Source: Gemmatimonadota bacterium | GTDB lineage: Bacteria > Gemmatimonadota > Gemmatimonadetes > Gemmatimonadales > GWC2-71-9 | Assembly: GCA_027294455.1 (NCBI GenBank) | Contig: JAPULZ010000164.1 | Span: 33,057 to 97,056 of the forward strand | DNA length: 64,000 bases | Direction of reading: 5' to 3' | Part shown: in pieces, positions 26,246-35,165 of the stretch | Layout of the letters: every line of letters begins with the position of its first letter | Position numbering within the stretch: position 1 is the first letter of the stretch | Notes under the pieces: model-generated | What the model was told of the DNA's origin: nothing | What the model saw: the letters and a program-made list of their open reading frames with translations, nothing else | Database searches by the model: none | Translations under genes and position numbers: made by a program

Positions 26246-27507
26246 GTTTCCACCTTGACCGCTTCGGCCAAATCGATTCGGGTCGCGTACCAGGCCGGGT
26301 ACAGGGAACTGAGTACCCCGATCACCGCCACGTAAATGATGCTCCTGATCACCTGGTCCACATGAAACTCCGGAACGATGACAGGGTCGATCAGCACGCC
26401 GGACATGCTGAGATCGCTGTCGAGCGCGAACGAGAGGTCGAGACCGTTTCGAAACAAGAGCCAGGTGATGCCGAGCCCGGCGGCGGCTCCGATCATCCCG
26501 CTGATGGTCGTGAGGAACACGCCCTCCGAGAACACCACCAGCCCCGTCTCGCGACGCGTGAGTCCGAGCGCCCCGAGCACGCCGAACTCCCTCGTGCGAT
26601 ACAGCACGGACATGAGAATCGTATTGACGATGGCGAGCGCCACAATCGTGAGCAGGATGCCGTGAAACAGGTGGTCGCCGTAGTCGTCCAGTCGCACGGC
26701 GGCGTCGAGCTCGGGCAACGCTTCGCGCCATCCGAGAATCTCGATCGCGGGCTCGTCCAGCCCATCTCGCAACGCCTGCAGCACCGGATCAACATCGCGA
26801 CTCGACCCGAGGAGCACACCGACGCTCGTGAGATCGTCTCCGACCCCCAGCCAGCTCGCGGCCGTTTCGCGGGGGATGTGTACCAGGGCCTCGTCGATTT
26901 CCTGGACACCGGTGCGGAACAGCCCGACCACGCGCACCAGTTGCCCCACGATGTCTCCCGCACCGTCCTGAGCGGTAAGGATCAGGCGCCGGCCCAATCC
27001 GATATCCAGCCGCTCGGCCAGGCCGACACCGATGAACGCGTGCAACCGATCTCCCGCTTCCAGATATCGCCCTTCCGCAAGCTTGTCGATGAGTTCGGAA
27101 AACGCCGCCTCCGCTGTGGCATCCACACCCATGACGTTCACCGGCACAGCCGAAGTCGCCGATCCGGCCAAGGCCTCCACCGTCAGGCGACCGACGAGAC
27201 CCACCACCCGCTCCGCCGTGCCCGGCCTGGCGAGGATTTCCTTCACCTGCCCCGCGTGATGCGCCGCAAGCCGGTCGGCGAGCCTGGAGCTTTCCTGATA
27301 GCCCTTGCCCTGGATCGTGATGTGCCCGGATCCCAGCCGCACGGCGCTTTGCACCCAACCCTCGTGCGCCCCTGTCGCCAGCGCTCGGGACATGACCATG
27401 AGCCCGAGACCAACGATCATGGCCGCGGCCGTCAACGCGCTGCGCCGGGCGTGACGCCGGACGTTTCGCAACGCGATTTTGACCAGGAGGAGCCGCCGCC
27501 GTCTCAT
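26242..27507 (-). CDS. FtsX-family ABC permease (second of pair)
   Basis: A 421-residue MacB/LolC-type permease. One N-terminal helix (LTAAAMIVGLGLMVMSRAL) is followed by a large periplasmic domain (about residues 45-275), then three C-terminal helices (ILLTIVALAIVNTILMSVLYRTREFG, VFLTTISGMIGAAAGLGITW, IYVAVIGVLSSLYPAWYATRI). REFGVLGALGLTR is the FtsX coupling segment and PAWYATRIDLAEAVK the usual ending. ATG 27507 overlaps the stop of the first permease (ATGA). Confidence 0.88.
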   Translation of the reverse strand: MRRRRLLLVKIALRNVRRHARRSALTAAAMIVGLGLMVMSRALATGAHEGWVQSAVRLGSGHITIQGKGYQESSRLADRLAAHHAGQVKEILARPGTAERVVGLVGRLTVEALAGSATSAVPVNVMGVDATAEAAFSELIDKLAEGRYLEAGDRLHAFIGVGLAERLDIGLGRRLILTAQDGAGDIVGQLVRVVGLFRTGVQEIDEALVHIPRETAASWLGVGDDLTSVGVLLGSSRDVDPVLQALRDGLDEPAIEILGWREALPELDAAVRLDDYGDHLFHGILLTIVALAIVNTILMSVLYRTREFGVLGALGLTRRETGLVVFSEGVFLTTISGMIGAAAGLGITWLLFRNGLDLSFALDSDLSMSGVLIDPVIVPEFHVDQVIRSIIYVAVIGVLSSLYPAWYATRIDLAEAVKVET

Positions 27508-28763
27508 CGACCCTGCAGCGTATCGGCCGGCGGCGTCCGCGCGGCCTTGAGCGCCGGATACACCCCCGCGAGGACGGATGTCAGCAGCAAGGCTAAGCCA
27601 CTCCACACAGCGGTGCTCATCGAGTACTCCACCCGCAACACGGGCCGCAGGAAAGCTCCGGCAAACGTGAAGCCGCCAAAAATGCTCGTGAGGTCGGGAG
27701 GGGCGTTGTGAAACCAAATCATGAGCGGTGCGGCGACGGCGATACCCGCCGCAAGACTCACGACGCCAAGCGAAAAGGCCTCATAGGCCAAGGAGCGCAC
27801 GACACCGTTCGGCCGCGCCCCCAAAGCCATCAACAATGCGAACTCACGCCGCCGTTCGAACGTGGCGACGAGCATCGTGTTGGCGACGCCAAAGGCGGCC
27901 ATGCCAAAGACGATGAGGATGATGACCCAAAAGGACCCGCGCGCCAGCCGGGCATAGTCGACGATCTCAGGCCGGTAGGTGGTCCATGGGCGCACCTCGG
28001 CTCCGAGATCGAGCGCGGTCAATCGCGCGTTGATGCGGTCGGCCACTTCCGGAGCGGTCCACGGATCGTCGATGGCGGCGGCGATTTCGTGCACCCGGTT
28101 GGCCTCGAGAGCCACCAGTGCCTGGACCGCGTCGATGGGTGCCAGGGCATAGGCCCGATCGAGCAGCGCCAACCCCGTGGAAAACACGCCCGTGACGGTG
28201 AAGAGATCGTTCCCCATCGACCCGTCGGCCGCCGGCGCTACGAGGACGATCTCGTCGCCCAGGTCGCTGCCCAACTTGCGGACAATCCCCTCACCGATCA
28301 CGACCTCATTGGCCCCGGGCCGCGGGGACCGCCCCCGAACCAGCGACCCTGCCAACCGGGCCACGGCCGTCTCTTGCTCGTCGTCGATGCCCATGACCAT
28401 CACCGCCGTCGTGGCTTCGCCGGAACTGAGCAGAGCGCCGACGTACACCCGGGGCGTGGCAGCACTGATCCCCGGGTCGGCACGCAGCACGTCCAGAATC
28501 GTCTGCACGTCGATCCCGTCGCGTCCGCCGATCGTGTTGTAGAGACTTCGTTCCGGTAGGTAGTCTTGGTCCTGAACCTGGAGCTGGCCGGTGAGAAGGC
28601 CGGTCCCGTTGTCGACCATCTGCACGATAATCCCATCCATCCAGCCGACCATCAGCATCACGGCCGCATAGCCCACCGCCAACGCGCTCGCGGTCAGCGC
28701 CGTGCGGCGCCGGTGACGGGCGACGTTACGCCATCCGATCCGCCACCACGGTCCCACTCGCAT
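27504..28763 (-). CDS. FtsX-family ABC permease (first of pair)
   Basis: A 419-residue permease with the same plan as its neighbour: an N-terminal helix (ALAVGYAAVMLMVGWMDGI), a periplasmic MacB-like domain, and three C-terminal helices with the coupling stretch FERRREFALLMALGARP and the ending YPALKAARTPPADTLQGR. The pair probably forms a heterodimer with the ATPase. It begins two bases after the LolA-like gene, with ATG 28763. Confidence 0.88.
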   Translation of the reverse strand: MRVGPWWRIGWRNVARHRRRTALTASALAVGYAAVMLMVGWMDGIIVQMVDNGTGLLTGQLQVQDQDYLPERSLYNTIGGRDGIDVQTILDVLRADPGISAATPRVYVGALLSSGEATTAVMVMGIDDEQETAVARLAGSLVRGRSPRPGANEVVIGEGIVRKLGSDLGDEIVLVAPAADGSMGNDLFTVTGVFSTGLALLDRAYALAPIDAVQALVALEANRVHEIAAAIDDPWTAPEVADRINARLTALDLGAEVRPWTTYRPEIVDYARLARGSFWVIILIVFGMAAFGVANTMLVATFERRREFALLMALGARPNGVVRSLAYEAFSLGVVSLAAGIAVAAPLMIWFHNAPPDLTSIFGGFTFAGAFLRPVLRVEYSMSTAVWSGLALLLTSVLAGVYPALKAARTPPADTLQGR

Positions 28764-28765
28764 GG

Positions 28766-29518
28766 TTACCGACCCAGTTGACGAAGGCGCCGCAGGGAAA
28801 AGAATGCCTCGTCGATATCCAAGTCGAAGGTGAGTGAGGTGTATCGGATCGTCGTGCTCTCGTCGGGCTTGTCGGCGGGCCGTACGATGTTCAGCGCGGG
28901 TACCAGCCGGCCACCCATCATCTGGTACTCCTCGAACGCCATGGTGCGGGCGAGCCCACCCACATCGTCGTAGTAGTGCACCCACACCGGCATCAGGTCC
29001 GCTTTGCGCACCCGCTCCACGATGCGGCCCCAGACGACGGCCACCTCAGGCTTGGGCGTGAGGTCGAACTCCCACACCTCCACGCCGTCGCGCAAACCTT
29101 CGTACGCGATGTCGATGTCGTAGTCGTCGATGATGCGGCTGTCTTTGACGAGGTCGTCGTTCGTGAGGTGGGAGCCCATCCAGGAGGACAGCATCAGGGA
29201 CGGCGGGATCTTGATGGTGCGATCCACGCGGGGCAGGTAGTTCCACACCTCGTTCACGACCTTGAGGGTCGCGGTCCCGGCCTCCCGCCGGGGACTGGTG
29301 ACCCGGATCAAGGCATGCTCGGTCCCGAAAGACCACACCTCCATCTCCAGAGTGCGGGTCCAGTGCTCGGTGACGACCTCCATCTGCAGCACCCCGTGAC
29401 TCGACCGGCCCCGCATCATCCGGTCCACGCGATCGACGATCTCGCGTGCGCTCTCTTGCGCCAAACCGCCCCGTGGCAGGATCGCCAGTCCAGCCATCAT
29501 CACCGTTGCTCTCCACAT
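28766..29518 (-). CDS. LolA-like outer-membrane lipoprotein-sorting protein
   Basis: A 250-residue exported protein (signal to about residue 21, LAQES). The mature part follows the COG2834 outer-membrane lipoprotein-sorting family: SAREIVDRVDRMMRG, LEMEVWSFG, ALIRVTSPRREAGTATLKV, EVWNYLPRVDRTIKIPPSLMLSSWMGS and TNDDLVKDSRI. Such proteins have the half-barrel LolA/LppX fold that carries a lipid or lipidated cargo across the periplasm. As first gene before two FtsX permeases and an ATPase, it is a likely periplasmic carrier of that exporter. Confidence 0.85.
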   Translation of the reverse strand: MWRATVMMAGLAILPRGGLAQESAREIVDRVDRMMRGRSSHGVLQMEVVTEHWTRTLEMEVWSFGTEHALIRVTSPRREAGTATLKVVNEVWNYLPRVDRTIKIPPSLMLSSWMGSHLTNDDLVKDSRIIDDYDIDIAYEGLRDGVEVWEFDLTPKPEVAVVWGRIVERVRKADLMPVWVHYYDDVGGLARTMAFEEYQMMGGRLVPALNIVRPADKPDESTTIRYTSLTFDLDIDEAFFSLRRLRQLGR

Positions 29519-29560
29519 GTCAGGAAAGCTAATCAGGGGCGCCGTGCGCGAGAACAGCGT

Positions 29561-31192
29561 TTACTGATTGGCTTCGCTGCTGCTGCTGACGTTGGCTTCT
29601 CGCGTCTTCGCTTCCTCCACGATGCGCCGGACGTCTGCGCGCAACGCCTCAGCGTCGTAGATGATACCGTCTTTGATCGTGTACTTCACGCCGCCTCGAC
29701 GCTCGACTTCACCAGTCTCGTCGTTTAGGAACACGGCGCCGGTGCCGTACAGCACCTTGAGGTTGTGGACGGGGTTTTCCTCGACGATGGCCAGGTCGGC
29801 CAGCATGCCCGGACGCAGCACGCCGAACTCGATGGGGACGCCCTTCGGTTCGTACAACGTTTCCGCACCGCACAGCGTGGCGGACCGGAACACCTCCAAC
29901 GGGTGGAAGCCAGCTTCCTGGAGCAGCTCCAACTCTCGGATGTAGTCGAACCCGTAGAGCTTGTAGATGAACCCCGAATCAGACCCGGTGCACACCCGGC
30001 CGCCCCGATTCTTGTATTCGTTCAGGAAGCTCATCCAAATCCGGAAGTTGTTCTTCCACTCGATCTCGTCCTGCGTCGTCCACGCAAACCAGTACGACCC
30101 GTGGCTGGTGCGGCTCGGTGTGTAGAAGCGATCCAAGGAGGGCAGCGTATAGTCCGCGTGCCACTCGGCCTCGCGGGCCCGCATCACGTCCCGGCTCGCC
30201 TCGTAGATCGTCATGGTGGGATCGAGCACGAACCCCAACTCGAGCAACTCGTTCATGACCGAATTCCAATGGTCGCTGAAGGGCTCCGCGGCTTGTCTCC
30301 ACAGGCGGCCTGCCTGGCCGAACCGGTGGTACTCGTTGTTGTAGTTGTAGTCGTAGGGGAAATCCTGAACGGTGCGGTCGTTGAACAACGCCTCCGGGAG
30401 CCCGTACCAATGTTCCATCGAGCCCAGGCCCATGCGCGCGGCGTCCAGCACGTTCATGCGGGCGACACCCATTTGACCCAGGTGGGCCTGCGTGCCGAGG
30501 CCATGCTGCTTGGCCTCGTCGATCAACGCGGCCATCACCTCCGGATCGTACGACCCCAACTTGAATCCATCCACGCCCTGGTCCGCCGCCCACCGCACGT
30601 ACGCGCGGGCCTGGTCCGCGGTGTTGACGGGGCCTTCATCCCAACCCGACCCCGGGCGCACATACACGAACAACCGGGGTGCCACGATCTCGTTGTTCGC
30701 ACTCCGCCGGCTTTCCTCCAACGTCCACTCCACTCCGTTGCCCGATCCAGGATCGCGCACCGTCGTCACGCCGTGCCCCATCCACAGCTTGTGCACGTAT
30801 TCGGCGGGTGTGCCTTGCGACGACCCGCCCTGGTGACCGTGCAGGTCCACAAAACCGGGAAACACGTACATGCCGTGAGCGTCCAACTCGCGGGTCGCTC
30901 CACCCGGCCGGCCTTGCTCGCGAATGGGCACACCCGGGGTGCCGACACTGCGAATCGCGACGATCCGATTCCCCTCGATCACGATATCCATGGGACCCTG
31001 CGGCGGCGCCCCCGTGCCATCGATGATAGTGGCCCCACGAATGATCAACCGCTCGAACGGCCCCTCCCCATCACCAGGTCCACGGTCTGGTGAATGTTCC
31101 ACACCACGGTCCTGTGCCGCTGCCGGCACCGCCGTGAACGCCAGGATACCAAACGCCAGCACTCCGGCCTGCCAAGATCGGGACAAACGCAT
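29561..31192 (-). CDS. Secreted amidohydrolase
   Basis: A 543-residue exported amidohydrolase (signal to about residue 27, AVPAAAQDR). Metal residues: FVDLHGH (His118, His120), FKLGSYD (a Lys that may be carboxylated), TQAHLGQ, GSMEHWYG and the late Asp in GSDSGF. The C-terminus has FGVLRPGMLADLAIVEENP. It is distant from the enzyme at 739. ATG 31192 is chosen for the GGAGGAG ribosome site and the signal peptide; the frame is open to 31246. Substrate unknown; dipeptide or lactam hydrolysis is typical for exported members. Confidence 0.85.
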   Translation of the reverse strand: MRLSRSWQAGVLAFGILAFTAVPAAAQDRGVEHSPDRGPGDGEGPFERLIIRGATIIDGTGAPPQGPMDIVIEGNRIVAIRSVGTPGVPIREQGRPGGATRELDAHGMYVFPGFVDLHGHQGGSSQGTPAEYVHKLWMGHGVTTVRDPGSGNGVEWTLEESRRSANNEIVAPRLFVYVRPGSGWDEGPVNTADQARAYVRWAADQGVDGFKLGSYDPEVMAALIDEAKQHGLGTQAHLGQMGVARMNVLDAARMGLGSMEHWYGLPEALFNDRTVQDFPYDYNYNNEYHRFGQAGRLWRQAAEPFSDHWNSVMNELLELGFVLDPTMTIYEASRDVMRAREAEWHADYTLPSLDRFYTPSRTSHGSYWFAWTTQDEIEWKNNFRIWMSFLNEYKNRGGRVCTGSDSGFIYKLYGFDYIRELELLQEAGFHPLEVFRSATLCGAETLYEPKGVPIEFGVLRPGMLADLAIVEENPVHNLKVLYGTGAVFLNDETGEVERRGGVKYTIKDGIIYDAEALRADVRRIVEEAKTREANVSSSSEANQ

Positions 31193-31308
31193 GTCATCTC
31201 CTCCGAAAATGATTCGCATCAATGGCCCGTGTGAGCGCCAACTCACGTTGCTGCGCCACTACGGGTTCGTCAAGTACACCGGAGACGACACCAGAACGGC
31301 CGCTGTAC

Positions 31309-31929
31309 TCACGGTTCTCGCAGCAAGGCGCGCACCGGACTCGCGTCGAAGCCCACCAACTTCAAGGGCACGGCGATCAACTCATAGAGTCCTGCCGGAA
31401 CGTCACGCAACACCAAGCCCTCGAGAATTGCCACGTCGTTTCGCAAGCACGCTCGGTGCGCAACCGGCTCCTTCGCGGCGAACAGATCGACGCTCGGGGT
31501 GTCGATCCCGATGAGCACCACTCCCTGTTGCGCCAGCGCGTCGATGACGTCGGGGGCACATGCGGCGAAATCCTCGTTGAAGTCGGTCGGGTCGGGGAAC
31601 GTGTCCGTGGCCAGGAGCACCCGCTCCGCCTCCACGGTCCCGGCGAGCATCTGGGTGGTGACCCTGGCCCCGCGCTTCACCGTAATCCGAATGAGCTGGC
31701 ACGGACCGAGAAACCGGTCGAGAGACCACTGTTCGATCGACGGCGCCCCCAGCCCGTAATGATTCGGCGCGTCGACGTGCGCACCGAGATGCACCGTGGC
31801 CCGCAGGGTCGACAACGTGAAGTCGTCGCCGCGCGCGAGGTCGAGCAAGACCTCTCGGCTCGGCGTCGTGTCGCCGGGCCAGACGGACAAGTCCGGCGAG
31901 ATGGCCGGGGAGATGTCGTAGATCGTCAT
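31309..31929 (-). CDS. kynB: Kynurenine formamidase (arylformamidase)
   Basis: A 206-residue cyclase-family hydrolase that removes formate from N-formylkynurenine. The metal motif HLGAHVDAPNH (His47, His51, Asp53, His57) follows the family HxGTHxDxPxH with Ala for Thr. It begins with YDISPAISPDLSVWPGD, also typical. ATG 31929 overlaps the kynureninase stop by four bases, so the two are translated together and catalyse consecutive steps from N-formylkynurenine to anthranilate. The tryptophan dioxygenase gene is not in the window. Confidence 0.9.
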   Translation of the reverse strand: MTIYDISPAISPDLSVWPGDTTPSREVLLDLARGDDFTLSTLRATVHLGAHVDAPNHYGLGAPSIEQWSLDRFLGPCQLIRITVKRGARVTTQMLAGTVEAERVLLATDTFPDPTDFNEDFAACAPDVIDALAQQGVVLIGIDTPSVDLFAAKEPVAHRACLRNDVAILEGLVLRDVPAGLYELIAVPLKLVGFDASPVRALLREP

Positions 31930-33215
31930 TCGCGCACGGCCTGCCGCATGGCGTCGGCGAACTTCCACGCGTCTTCGAAGGAATTGTAGAATGGAGCGGG
32001 CGCAGCGCGGATGACGTCCGGTTCGCGGAAATCGACCACGATACCCTGTTGTGAGAGGGCATCGAACAGGGCCTTCGCGTCATGCGGCACTTTGAGCGAC
32101 AACTGGCAACCGCGCGCTTGCCTGTCGGCCGGCGTGATGATCTCGAACCGATCTGTAGCCAAATTGTGCAACAGGCTCTCGAGATATCCCGTGAGCTTGA
32201 TCGATTTGGCTCGCAACGCGTCGAGGCCGACCTCGTCGAACATGGTCAGCGAGGCCTTAAGTGGCGCCGCCGACAGAATCGGCGGGTTGCTGACTTGCCA
32301 CCCATCGGCGCCGGCATTCGGCTCGAACCGTGGGCGCATCTCGAACCGCGTGTTCGGATCGTTACCCCACCACCCCGCCAGACGGGGAATGTCGGTACGG
32401 TGGGCATGGCGCTCGTGCACGAAACACCCCGCCACGGCGCCGGGCCCCGCATTCAAGTATTTGTACGTGCACCACACGGCGAAGTCGACGTCCCAGTCGT
32501 GCAAGGCATGGGGAACGTTGCCGGCGGAGTGAGCGAGGTCGAACCCGACGGCGCATCCCTGCGCCTTGCCGGCATTGGTGATGCGCTCGAGATCGAACCA
32601 CTGCCCGGTCAGGTAGTTGATCCCGCTCAACATGACGAGCGCGATTTCCCGGCCCCGCTCGGCGAGGAGGCCCTCGATGTCTTCGGTGCGGAGCGTCGCC
32701 TCTCCCACCCGCGGTTGCGCCACGATGATCGCGTCGGTCGGGTCCAAGCCGTGCCATTGCACCTGCGACGCCACAGCATAGCGATCGGACGGAAACGCGC
32801 CGGCCTCCATCAAAATCTTGGTGCGGGCGCCATGCGGGCGATAGAACGACACCAGCATGAGATGCAGATTCACGGTGAGCGTGTTCATCGCGACGACTTC
32901 TTCAGGCCGCGCCCCTACCACCACCGCACTCGACGCACGAAACGACTCGTGATACGTGAGCCACGGTGCCGACCCCTCAAAATGTCCGCCGATACCCAGC
33001 GACCCCCACCGCCCCACCTCCTCCTCCACGGCCGCACGCGCCGATCGGGGCATGAGGCCGAGGGAGTTGCCCAGCAGGTAGGTGACGGGGCCGCCATCGG
33101 GACCTTGGGGATGCACGAATTGCGCCCGATAGGCGGCGAGGGGATCCTCCGCGTCGAGCGATCGGGCGTACGCTCGATCGGCCATCATCGTCGATTGCTG
33201 TGGTCCGTCGCTCAT
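31926..33215 (-). CDS. kynU: Kynureninase
   Basis: A 429-residue PLP enzyme cleaving kynurenine (or 3-hydroxykynurenine) to anthranilate and alanine. Lys252 in WCTYKYLNAGPGAVAG binds PLP; Asp226 in VGFDLAHSAGNVPH pairs with the pyridine N. LLGNSLGLMPRSAR and GHFEGSAPW at the N-terminus are family-specific. ATG 33215 is used; the frame extends upstream into the deacetylase-like gene, 22 bases away. Confidence 0.92.
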   Translation of the reverse strand: MSDGPQQSTMMADRAYARSLDAEDPLAAYRAQFVHPQGPDGGPVTYLLGNSLGLMPRSARAAVEEEVGRWGSLGIGGHFEGSAPWLTYHESFRASSAVVVGARPEEVVAMNTLTVNLHLMLVSFYRPHGARTKILMEAGAFPSDRYAVASQVQWHGLDPTDAIIVAQPRVGEATLRTEDIEGLLAERGREIALVMLSGINYLTGQWFDLERITNAGKAQGCAVGFDLAHSAGNVPHALHDWDVDFAVWCTYKYLNAGPGAVAGCFVHERHAHRTDIPRLAGWWGNDPNTRFEMRPRFEPNAGADGWQVSNPPILSAAPLKASLTMFDEVGLDALRAKSIKLTGYLESLLHNLATDRFEIITPADRQARGCQLSLKVPHDAKALFDALSQQGIVVDFREPDVIRAAPAPFYNSFEDAWKFADAMRQAVRE

Positions 33216-33237
33216 CCGGCTGCCCCTGCGCACTGGG

Positions 33238-34170
33238 TCACGGCTGGTGCGAAACGTGATTGGCCGTCCAAGTCGCCGCCGAACGGGCGGCTTCACGTAC
33301 CGTGGCCACGTGCACCGCCACGGTATCACCAACATCCGGAGCGTAGCCGCCGGCCATCGAAACCGCCACCGGCACCCCCGCCCGTCGCGCCTCCGCGAAC
33401 ACGAGGCGATCACGCACCTCCAGTGCGCCGGGCGTCACGGAGAGCCGTCCCAACCGATCTCGGTCGAGGGGATCGGCTCCAGAAACGTAAATCATCAGAT
33501 CCGGAAGCGGAGCCGCGAGTGCCGCGCGCACGCCGCGCTCCACGGCAGCGAGATACGCGTCGTCGCGGGCGCCATCCTCCAGTTCGATGTCGACGTCACT
33601 GCGGTGCTTGCGAAACGGGAAGTTGTTGACACCGTGCACCGAGACCGTGAACACGCTCGGATCGTCCTCGAAGATCTCCGCGGTTCCATTTCCCTGATGC
33701 ACGTCGCAGTCGACGACGGCCACCCTGGCCACCCGCCCCTCCGCCTGAAGCGCTCGGGCGGCGATCGCGCTGTCGTTGAACACGCAAAATCCTTCGCCGC
33801 ACGCTCGCGCGGCGTGATGCGTCCCACCAGCGAGATTGGCGGACACGCCGTCGTCCATGGCCGCCCTGCACGCGGCCACCGTGCCGCCTGCCGAGCGCCG
33901 CGACCGCTCCACCAGCGCAGGTGACCATGGAAACCCGATCCGACGGATTTCCTGGCGAGAGAGTTCGCCGCACACGACGCGGTGCACATATGCCGGGTCG
34001 TGCGCCCGCTCGATCTCTTCGTCACTCACCGCCACCGGCACGTGGAGATTCCCAACGGCCGCGAGCCCCAAGTCGAGCACCGCCTGCCGAAGGAGGGCAT
34101 ACTTTTGCATGGGGAACCGGTGACCCTCCGGCAGGGGAAGCTCGAAGTGGTCGCAGTAGAAAAGCCTCAT
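33238..34170 (-). CDS. Histone-deacetylase-family amidohydrolase
   Basis: A 310-residue protein with the arginase/deacetylase fold. Zn ligands and catalytic His are visible: GGTHHA (His118-119), DCDVHQGNG (Asp156, His158) and the Asp in SGADPLDRDRLG. Bacterial members (acetoin-utilization AcuC-like, acetylpolyamine amidohydrolase-like) remove acetyl groups from small molecules or proteins. It is first in a run with kynU and kynB, which hints at, but does not prove, a role around tryptophan breakdown. Confidence 0.88.
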   Translation of the reverse strand: MRLFYCDHFELPLPEGHRFPMQKYALLRQAVLDLGLAAVGNLHVPVAVSDEEIERAHDPAYVHRVVCGELSRQEIRRIGFPWSPALVERSRRSAGGTVAACRAAMDDGVSANLAGGTHHAARACGEGFCVFNDSAIAARALQAEGRVARVAVVDCDVHQGNGTAEIFEDDPSVFTVSVHGVNNFPFRKHRSDVDIELEDGARDDAYLAAVERGVRAALAAPLPDLMIYVSGADPLDRDRLGRLSVTPGALEVRDRLVFAEARRAGVPVAVSMAGGYAPDVGDTVAVHVATVREAARSAATWTANHVSHQP

Positions 34171-34185
34171 GAGGGGGAACGCGGC

Positions 34186-34491
34186 CTAGGTTTTCTGTTC
34201 TTGTTGCTGTTCCGATTCCCGCTTCAGCGCTCGCTCACGCGTGAGCCGCTCGCGCTTGAGGCGCAGCGCGCTGTGCCAGGCGCGACGCAAGGCCCACACC
34301 CACAATCCCGCGCCGAGGACGGCCCCGAACACAGCACCTAGAACGAGGAGCGTAAGCCCCCACCGCGGCGACTCGACCCCGCGCCCGAACCGCGCGCCCA
34401 CCCACGCCCCTAAAAACGAAAAGGCCCACGCCGCAAGCGGCGTGAGCAGCCAGCCCACGGACCGGATCAGTCGTCTCGTTGCAAAGATCAC
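34186..34491 (-). CDS. Small two-helix membrane protein
   Basis: A 101-residue protein: two hydrophobic helices (LLTPLAAWAFSFLGAWVGARF and LTLLVLGAVFGAVLGAGLWVWAL) and a highly charged tail rich in Arg, Glu and Gln (coiled-coil-like). No family recognised. Its ATG overlaps the stop of the preceding membrane gene by four bases, so they are one unit. Confidence 0.65.
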   Translation of the reverse strand: MIFATRRLIRSVGWLLTPLAAWAFSFLGAWVGARFGRGVESPRWGLTLLVLGAVFGAVLGAGLWVWALRRAWHSALRLKRERLTRERALKRESEQQQEQKT

Positions 34492-35099
34492 CGTTTGCGC
34501 ATGACTCCCGACAAGGGCACGTGCAGGACCAACCCCAGGGCTATGCCGAGGGCAAAACCGGAGCTGTGAAACGGAATAATACCGGTAGCCATGATGATGG
34601 CGCCCACCACCACGCCGATCGCCACGGACTGTCCGGCCAGCACCGGGATGCTGGATTCACGCTCGGTGGACGTCTTGGCGACGACCCAAGCGCCGAGCCA
34701 CGCCAGGAAGGCCGAGCCCATCCACCACACCGGAATGTACCAGAAGCCGCTCCCGCCCCCGATGGCGTCCCAGGTCCAGTGATAGAGATTGATGGGGCGA
34801 AGCACGATCGTGTCGACCACGGTGAACACCAGCGCCCCGAGCAGACCGATGGTCGCGGCGGTAGCGATCCCGTCCACATCCCGCGGTCGCAGCATAACCG
34901 ACGGATAGTAAGCAAACACGGCGCCACCGGCGAGGATCAGCACCGATTGCACGACGGTCTCCAACCCGCCCGCCATCGCGCGCGACAGCATGGCGAATAC
35001 GACCACGCCGACGACCGTGACGGCGCCAACGTTCACACCGGCGCGAACAACGACCCGCCAGTCGGCATCGGTGGTGGTGACTGGTGCTGCAGAGGTCAT
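34488..35099 (-). CDS. Six-helix membrane protein, unknown
   Basis: A 203-residue integral membrane protein with about six helices (GAVTVVGVVVFAML, VVQSVLILAGGAVFAY, AATIGLLGALVFTVVDTIVL, FWYIPVWWMGSAFLAWLGAWVV, SVAIGVVVGAIIMATGII, GFALGIALGLVLHVPL). ATG 35099 has GGAG eight bases upstream and is preferred over the in-frame ATG at 35120. No motif I recognise; possibly works with the overlapping small membrane protein. Confidence 0.65.
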   Translation of the reverse strand: MTSAAPVTTTDADWRVVVRAGVNVGAVTVVGVVVFAMLSRAMAGGLETVVQSVLILAGGAVFAYYPSVMLRPRDVDGIATAATIGLLGALVFTVVDTIVLRPINLYHWTWDAIGGGSGFWYIPVWWMGSAFLAWLGAWVVAKTSTERESSIPVLAGQSVAIGVVVGAIIMATGIIPFHSSGFALGIALGLVLHVPLSGVMRKR

Positions 35100-35165
35100 A
35101 TTGGTGTCTCCAGGATGCAAGGCCGCAGCAACTTAGCTCCGTCCACCATTCAGTTCAACGGCCCG

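Noticed and set aside
32082..33629. 515-codon plus-strand open frame
   Set aside because: Antisense to kynureninase; low-complexity Arg/His-rich shadow.
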